DNA of 9,200 nt, from the NCBI GenBank assembly GCA_900754495.1, contig CAAEDC010000054.1, positions 1 to 9,200 on the forward strand, written 5' to 3'. The notes beneath the pieces were generated by a model. That model ran no database searches, was not told the DNA's origin, and saw nothing but the letters and a program-made list of their open reading frames with translations. Shown one piece after another: positions 6,626 to 9,200 of the stretch. Position 1 is the stretch's first letter. Every line of letters starts with the position of its first letter. A program made the translations under genes and the position numbers. Source of the DNA: Eggerthellaceae bacterium (GTDB taxonomy: Bacteria > Actinomycetota > Coriobacteriia > Coriobacteriales > Eggerthellaceae).

Positions 6626-7342
6626 ATGGACAACCGCTATTCCAGAAGCTCAGAACGGTACCTCACGACTAACGTCCGGCGGGCGCCTGTGTTCGCACCA
6701 CGGCGGAAGACTTCAGCTAAAGCAATCGCCCTCGCCCTTGTCCTCGTTGCACTCGCCTTCGGAGCGTCAAGAATTGTCTCTTTGATGCCGGGCAGTGCCG
6801 CCGCAACCGACGCCATCCCACTCCAAAGTACGCCTGTTTCCGAATGGGAGAAGGGGTCGATGCCCTACCTCTACCAGACGGACCCTGCATGGTCGAACGA
6901 ACCCTATGCCGGCGGCACCGTCGAGGAGAACGGCTGCGGGCCAACCTGCCTCGCCATGGTCTACGTCGACCTCACCGGCAGGAAGGACCTCGACCCCGCG
7001 GGCGTGGCGGCGTTCAGCGAGGAGGGCGGGCACGTCGATTCCGGCATGACGAGTTGGACTCTCATGACCGACGGCGCCGCAAAACTGGGGCTTGCTTCAG
7101 AGGAGCTTCCCGCCGACGAGTCCTCGGTCCTCTCGGCGCTTTCCCAAGGAAGGCCGGTCATCTGCTCGGTGGGCCCCGGCGACTTCACCACAACGGGCCA
7201 CTTCATCGTGCTTGCCGGACTGGACGAATCCGGCGGGGTTTCCGTCCACGACCCCAACAGCGAGGAAAGGTCGCATCAGGCCTGGGATGTCGGGAGGATC
7301 CTCTCCCAATGCCGCAACCTCTGGGCATTTTCAGCGGCGTGA
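6626..7342 (+). CDS. Membrane-anchored or secreted C39-like cysteine peptidase
   Basis: The 238-residue protein has a basic N-terminus (RRAPVFAPRRKTSAK), one hydrophobic segment (about 33-54) acting as signal anchor or signal peptide, a short linker, and a papain-like C39-type domain (about 75-238). Catalytic features are Cys104 in EENGCGPTCLAMVY and His192 in TTTGHFIVLAGLDE. A VSVHDPNS motif supplies the third residue (Asp209), and QTDPAWSNEPYAGGT is a common lead-in block of this family. ATG at 6626 has GGGAG 5 nt upstream. The N-terminal Cys/His pattern fits extracytoplasmic C39-like proteins that cleave or remodel envelope peptides; the substrate is unknown. It is transcribed divergently from the regulator-kinase operon and shares its control region. 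No ABC transporter domain is attached, unlike bacteriocin-exporter C39 peptidases. No clear terminator follows. Confidence 0.88.
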   Translation: MDNRYSRSSERYLTTNVRRAPVFAPRRKTSAKAIALALVLVALAFGASRIVSLMPGSAAATDAIPLQSTPVSEWEKGSMPYLYQTDPAWSNEPYAGGTVEENGCGPTCLAMVYVDLTGRKDLDPAGVAAFSEEGGHVDSGMTSWTLMTDGAAKLGLASEELPADESSVLSALSQGRPVICSVGPGDFTTTGHFIVLAGLDESGGVSVHDPNSEERSHQAWDVGRILSQCRNLWAFSAA

Positions 7343-7488
7343 CGGGCGCATACAACCAGGAGCATCGTCGATAGCCTCGCTTCCACGAAAGGATAAGCCC
7401 TGCAACCGCAGCAAGGGGAGCGAAGCACGAGACAACGCCGATGGGACTGGAAGCAAGTTCCGTTATCCAAACGCGCAGCGTCTCACGT

Positions 7489-7797
7489 TTATTGCGCCAC
7501 GGCAGCGCCTTCCCACGGAATGATCCGATCGAGAGCGGGACCGATATTCCTCCGCGTCGCCTCCAGGTCATAAGCCGCCTGGGCGCGCAACCAGTAGCCA
7601 TCGCTCAGGCCGAAGAACCGGCATAACCGCAGATCGGTATCGGCAGTGATGCGACGCCTGCCCAGCACGATCTGACCGATGCGCTGGGCGGGGATGCCCG
7701 TCTCCTTGGCGAGCCGATATTGGGAAAGCCCCATCGGCTCCAAAAACTCCTCTTTGAGCAACTCACCTGGAGAAACAGGTTCCACGAGCTCGCCCAC
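7489..7797 (-). CDS. higA: HigA-type antitoxin (XRE-family HTH)
   Basis: The antitoxin neutralises the HigB RNase by direct binding and represses the operon. From GTG at 7797 it encodes 102 residues, the usual HigA length. It opens with SPGELLKEEFLEPMGLSQ, then the HTH (about 25-51) YRLAKETGIPAQRIGQIVLGRR, RITADTDLRLCRFFGLSDGYWLRAQAAYDLE and a short C-terminal tail; all are hallmarks of HigA/VapI proteins. The start is decided by GAGGTGA ending 5 nt before GTG 7797. GTG at 7806 would be 3 codons longer but lacks that spacing. The open frame continues upstream to 8016 inside higB in another frame, which is not coding. It starts 13 nt after the higB stop, so it is translated from the same mRNA. 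Confidence 0.93.
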   Translation of the reverse strand: MGELVEPVSPGELLKEEFLEPMGLSQYRLAKETGIPAQRIGQIVLGRRRITADTDLRLCRFFGLSDGYWLRAQAAYDLEATRRNIGPALDRIIPWEGAAVAQ

Positions 7798-7810
7798 GAG
7801 AATCACCTCG

Positions 7811-8116
7811 CTAATGGTAATCGACGATCTCGACGTCAGCCGGGCCCGCAGGAGTCCACCGAAAACAGATTCGGTACCGATCGTTGATCCTGATACTGTG
7901 CTGCCCGGCACGATCACCCGATAGCGCCTCGAGGCGATTGCCGGGCGGAATCCGCAGATCTTCCAACGATCCCGCGATTTCCAACTGACGCATCTTTCGA
8001 TACGCCACTCGTTCAAATCCGACGAAACGCCCCACGCGAAAGCCTGCAGCGAACCGTTCGGAGTCCTTGTCCTTGGATGACGCGATTATAGTAACGCCTT
8101 TCGTTACTAACGACAA
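7811..8116 (-). CDS. higB: HigB-type toxin (RelE/ParE superfamily mRNA interferase)
   Basis: HigB toxins cleave mRNA on the ribosome. The body SKDKDSERFAAGFRVGRF, YRKMRQLEIAGSLEDLRIPP, NRLEALSGDRAGQHSIRIND, RYRICFRW and the C-terminal DVEIVDYH match the family closely, and toxin-before-antitoxin order is characteristic of higBA. The start is uncertain. Family members begin at a position that here is an ATA codon (8087-8089), with AAAGG 7 nt upstream, an ideal Shine-Dalgarno distance. The only in-frame standard start upstream is TTG at 8116, which has no ribosome binding site, adds about nine residues and gives the 101-residue frame listed. The next standard starts downstream (GTG codons within FRVGRF or ERVAY) would lose the N-terminal helix. 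The toxin may therefore be weakly expressed, start at ATA, or be inactivated at the start codon; the rest of the frame is intact. Confidence 0.85.
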   Translation of the reverse strand: MSLVTKGVTIIASSKDKDSERFAAGFRVGRFVGFERVAYRKMRQLEIAGSLEDLRIPPGNRLEALSGDRAGQHSIRINDRYRICFRWTPAGPADVEIVDYH

Positions 8117-8134
8117 ACGTTATTAACGCTATAT
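8085..8134 (-). promoter_or_regulatory. higBA promoter/operator with CGTTANTAACG palindromes
   Basis: Two near-identical palindromes, CGTTACTAACG (8102-8112) and CGTTATTAACG (8118-8128), lie exactly 16 bp apart. A third right half-site TAACG (8092-8096) keeps the same register, so TAACG recurs at 8092, 8108 and 8124. On the minus strand TATAGC (8133-8128) could be a -10 overlapped by the distal palindrome, giving a leader of about 30 nt. A perfect TATAAT also occurs at 8090-8085 but would start transcription inside the toxin N-terminus. HigA-type repressors bind palindromes over their own promoter. Confidence 0.6.
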
Positions 8135-8477
8135 TTCGCAAGAGAAAAAGACCCACAACTGCGGCGATGAGCGCGATCGGAGCCCGCTATGGCGAGCCAG
8201 GCTCGGTAGCTGCGAGCGGTCCGAGTCGAAGCAGCGCGAAGCCCTCCACCGACTCCCCATCCCCTATATCAGGTCGTAGGGCATCTTACGCTTGAAGAGG
8301 TAGAACACGAGGCACGCGAGCGGGATCAGGGTCAGGCGGGGCTCGATGCCGCTTTCGGGAAGCGGGATGCGGCAGCTCCGTTTACGGCATACAAACAAAC
8401 GGCGCCATCGGAGGAAAGAGCCCGTCCGGCTCGTATAGAATGGATCCGCTGTTCCATTCAGAGCGAAAGGCGAGCTC
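8117..8477. other. Gene-free interval between higBA and the lipoprotein gene
   Basis: No intact gene is supported in this 361-bp interval. It contains the AT-rich upstream part of the higBA promoter (to about 8150), a GAGCC-A-GGCTC palindrome near 8195-8205, the possible coding relic at 8264-8371 on the minus strand, and the leader of the lipoprotein gene with a possible -10 TATAGA (8434-8439) lacking a clear -35. An AAAGG Shine-Dalgarno (8466-8470) sits 7 nt before the lipoprotein start. Confidence 0.5.
8264..8371 (-). pseudogene. Possible relic of a cell-wall sorting signal (LPESG type)
   Basis: On the minus strand, 35 codons before a TAG at 8264-8266 read LPESG (8348-8362), then a hydrophobic stretch (LTLIPLACLVFYLF) and KRK, ending MPYDLI. 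This is the order of an LPXTG-type sortase signal: sorting motif, membrane span, positive tail. Thirty-one of 35 codons end in G or C, a host-like coding bias that fades upstream of about 8375. No start codon with a ribosome binding site and no surface-protein body precedes it; upstream sequence is antisense to the lipoprotein gene. The in-frame TTG at 8398 would give a 44-residue peptide. The Arg just after the motif and the six residues after KRK are atypical, so a membrane-protein C-terminus or chance remains possible. Confidence 0.35.
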
Positions 8478-9041
8478 ATGAAAAACAGGTGCAAAGGGAT
8501 CTCCTCGACAAGCCCCAAAGCCACGGCGCGCCTCGCGTTGGCGGCATTGCTCGCCGCCGCCCTCGCCCTCCCGCTCACAGGATGCTTCGGCATCCCCGAT
8601 CCGGACGAGATCGCCGGCAAGGCAAAGGAGGTCGCATCCCAAGCCGAGGAGCTCGCCTCCCAGGCGCAAGAGCTCGCCGGCACGCTCTCCAGCGTCGAGT
8701 GGGGCAAGGTCTCCCGCCTCGTCGTGAAGGACGCATCCTCCGGGGAGGTCGTGCGCGAGGTGACCGACCAGGGCGAGATCGAGCAGGCGTTCGCCCCCCT
8801 CTCGGACGAGAACGGCCTCGCCTCGGCACCGGAGGAGCCCGCCGAATACATCTTCGAGCTCTGGCAGCCCGAGACGATAAAAGCCGGGCAGGACGCAAGC
8901 GACGCCAAGGAGTACAAGGGCCTCGAGGCAACCACCTACGAGGGCTCGCCCGTCGTGACGCTCGAGATGAGCCCCATCGGGCTCAGGCTCCACATCTCCT
9001 CGCAAGCCGCCGCCGACTCGCTGCGCGGCCTTGCAGAGTAG
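8478..9041 (+). CDS. Small putative lipoprotein of unknown function
   Basis: The 187-residue protein starts MKNRCKG, has a hydrophobic signal sequence (about 17-33) and a lipobox LPLTGC with the lipidated Cys at 36, so it is predicted to be exported and anchored by lipid on the outer face of the membrane. Residues about 46-68 form a heptad-like repeat (KEVASQA, EELASQA, QELAGTL), suggesting a short amphipathic helix or coiled coil. The remaining domain (about 70-187) is acidic and beta-rich, with SRLVVKDASSGEVVREVTD, YIFELWQPETI and SPVVTLEMSPIGLRLHIS, and no enzyme motif recognised. ATG at 8478 has AAAGG 7 nt upstream. It stands alone, and its neighbours give no functional clue. Confidence 0.85.
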   Translation: MKNRCKGISSTSPKATARLALAALLAAALALPLTGCFGIPDPDEIAGKAKEVASQAEELASQAQELAGTLSSVEWGKVSRLVVKDASSGEVVREVTDQGEIEQAFAPLSDENGLASAPEEPAEYIFELWQPETIKAGQDASDAKEYKGLEATTYEGSPVVTLEMSPIGLRLHISSQAAADSLRGLAE

Positions 9042-9200
9042 GCTCGCTCTGCACGATCTCACAACACGCGCGCTTATTCCACTTGCTCAGGATCGTTGCT
9101 CATGAATGAGAAAAAGTGGCTCTTCGGTGGTTTCTGTGGGAGAGATTCCGGCATAGGCCCAGCTCAGCGGGCGAAAACAACGATCTGGAACTGAAACGGC
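9042..9200. other. Right-edge intergenic region with repeat copy and possible IS end
   Basis: No gene is visible in these 159 bases. ATGAGAAAAAGTG (9106-9118) repeats part of the inverted repeat at 3304-3338. A small palindrome CTCAT-GA-ATGAG immediately precedes and overlaps it (9099-9110). GGCTCTTCGGTGG from 9118 resembles the outer end of ISL3-family terminal repeats; the body of any such element would lie beyond the window. Confidence 0.35.

Noticed and set aside
5728..6633. N-terminal extension of the histidine kinase frame through the regulator gene
   Set aside because: It is the wrong frame of the response regulator, Arg/Gly-rich noise; the kinase starts at 5727 by the TGATG overlap.
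4414..7342. Glycopeptide resistance cluster suggested by the VanRS-like pair
   Set aside because: No D-Ala ligase, dehydrogenase or D,D-dipeptidase gene is present; VanS-like kinases are widespread outside resistance operons.
7343..7488. Possible terminator or small gene between the C39-like peptidase gene and higA
   Set aside because: Only imperfect short stems (for example CCCTGC/GCAAGGG near 7400-7420) and no U-tract; open frames here are short, without ribosome binding sites.
8160..8260. GC-rich segment with a GGTCCGAGTCGAAG stretch resembling a tRNA T-arm
   Set aside because: It cannot be folded by eye into acceptor, D and anticodon arms; no consistent cloverleaf.
8489..9109. Plus-strand open frame of 206 codons overlapping the lipoprotein gene
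   Set aside because: Arg-rich out-of-frame shadow; the lipoprotein frame has a signal peptide, lipobox and ribosome binding site.

Overview
The window is GC-rich bacterial chromosome with strong G/C bias at third codon positions. GTG starts, Gly/Ser-rich HtrA tails and the gene families suggest an actinobacterium, most likely a gut Coriobacteriia/Eggerthellaceae member. That placement is inference from composition and protein style; no marker gene here is decisive.

Layout. 1-1320 (minus strand): a core pair, pyrH (UMP kinase) followed by frr (ribosome recycling factor, cut by the left edge). 1568-3157 (minus): a membrane-anchored HtrA/DegP-type serine protease, separated from pyrH by two strong hairpins, one with a U-tract in the minus direction. 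3158-3382: divergent control region with clustered TGTA/TACACC palindromes and a 13-bp-arm AT-rich inverted repeat. 3383-4417 (plus): a likely two-gene operon, a YbaK/EbsC-type aminoacyl-tRNA deacylase and a NimA-like PNPOx flavoprotein. Its last stop codon overlaps the stop of the convergent histidine kinase gene.

4414-6428 (minus): an OmpR/VanR-type response regulator and a VanS-like histidine kinase, translationally coupled by TGATG. 6429-6625 is a divergent control region with AAGG-centred direct repeats every 10-11 bp. 6626-7342 (plus): a membrane-anchored or secreted C39-like cysteine peptidase. The simplest reading is that the two-component system senses an envelope signal through a large extracytoplasmic loop and controls the divergent peptidase from the phased repeats.

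7489-8116 (minus): a higBA toxin-antitoxin pair, toxin first. Its promoter carries CGTTANTAACG palindromes in 16-bp register, and the expected HigB start codon reads ATA. 8117-8477 holds no intact gene, but a minus-strand stretch with host-like codon bias encodes an LPESG-hydrophobic-basic tail, possibly the relic of a sortase-anchored protein. 8478-9041 (plus): a small lipoprotein with a heptad-like N-terminal region. The right edge repeats a 13-mer from the 3304-3338 inverted repeat, followed by a sequence resembling the start of an ISL3-type insertion sequence.

The most interesting parts are the TCS/peptidase module with its phased operator, the higBA control region and start anomaly, and the sorting-signal relic. 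No CRISPR array or RNA gene was recognised.
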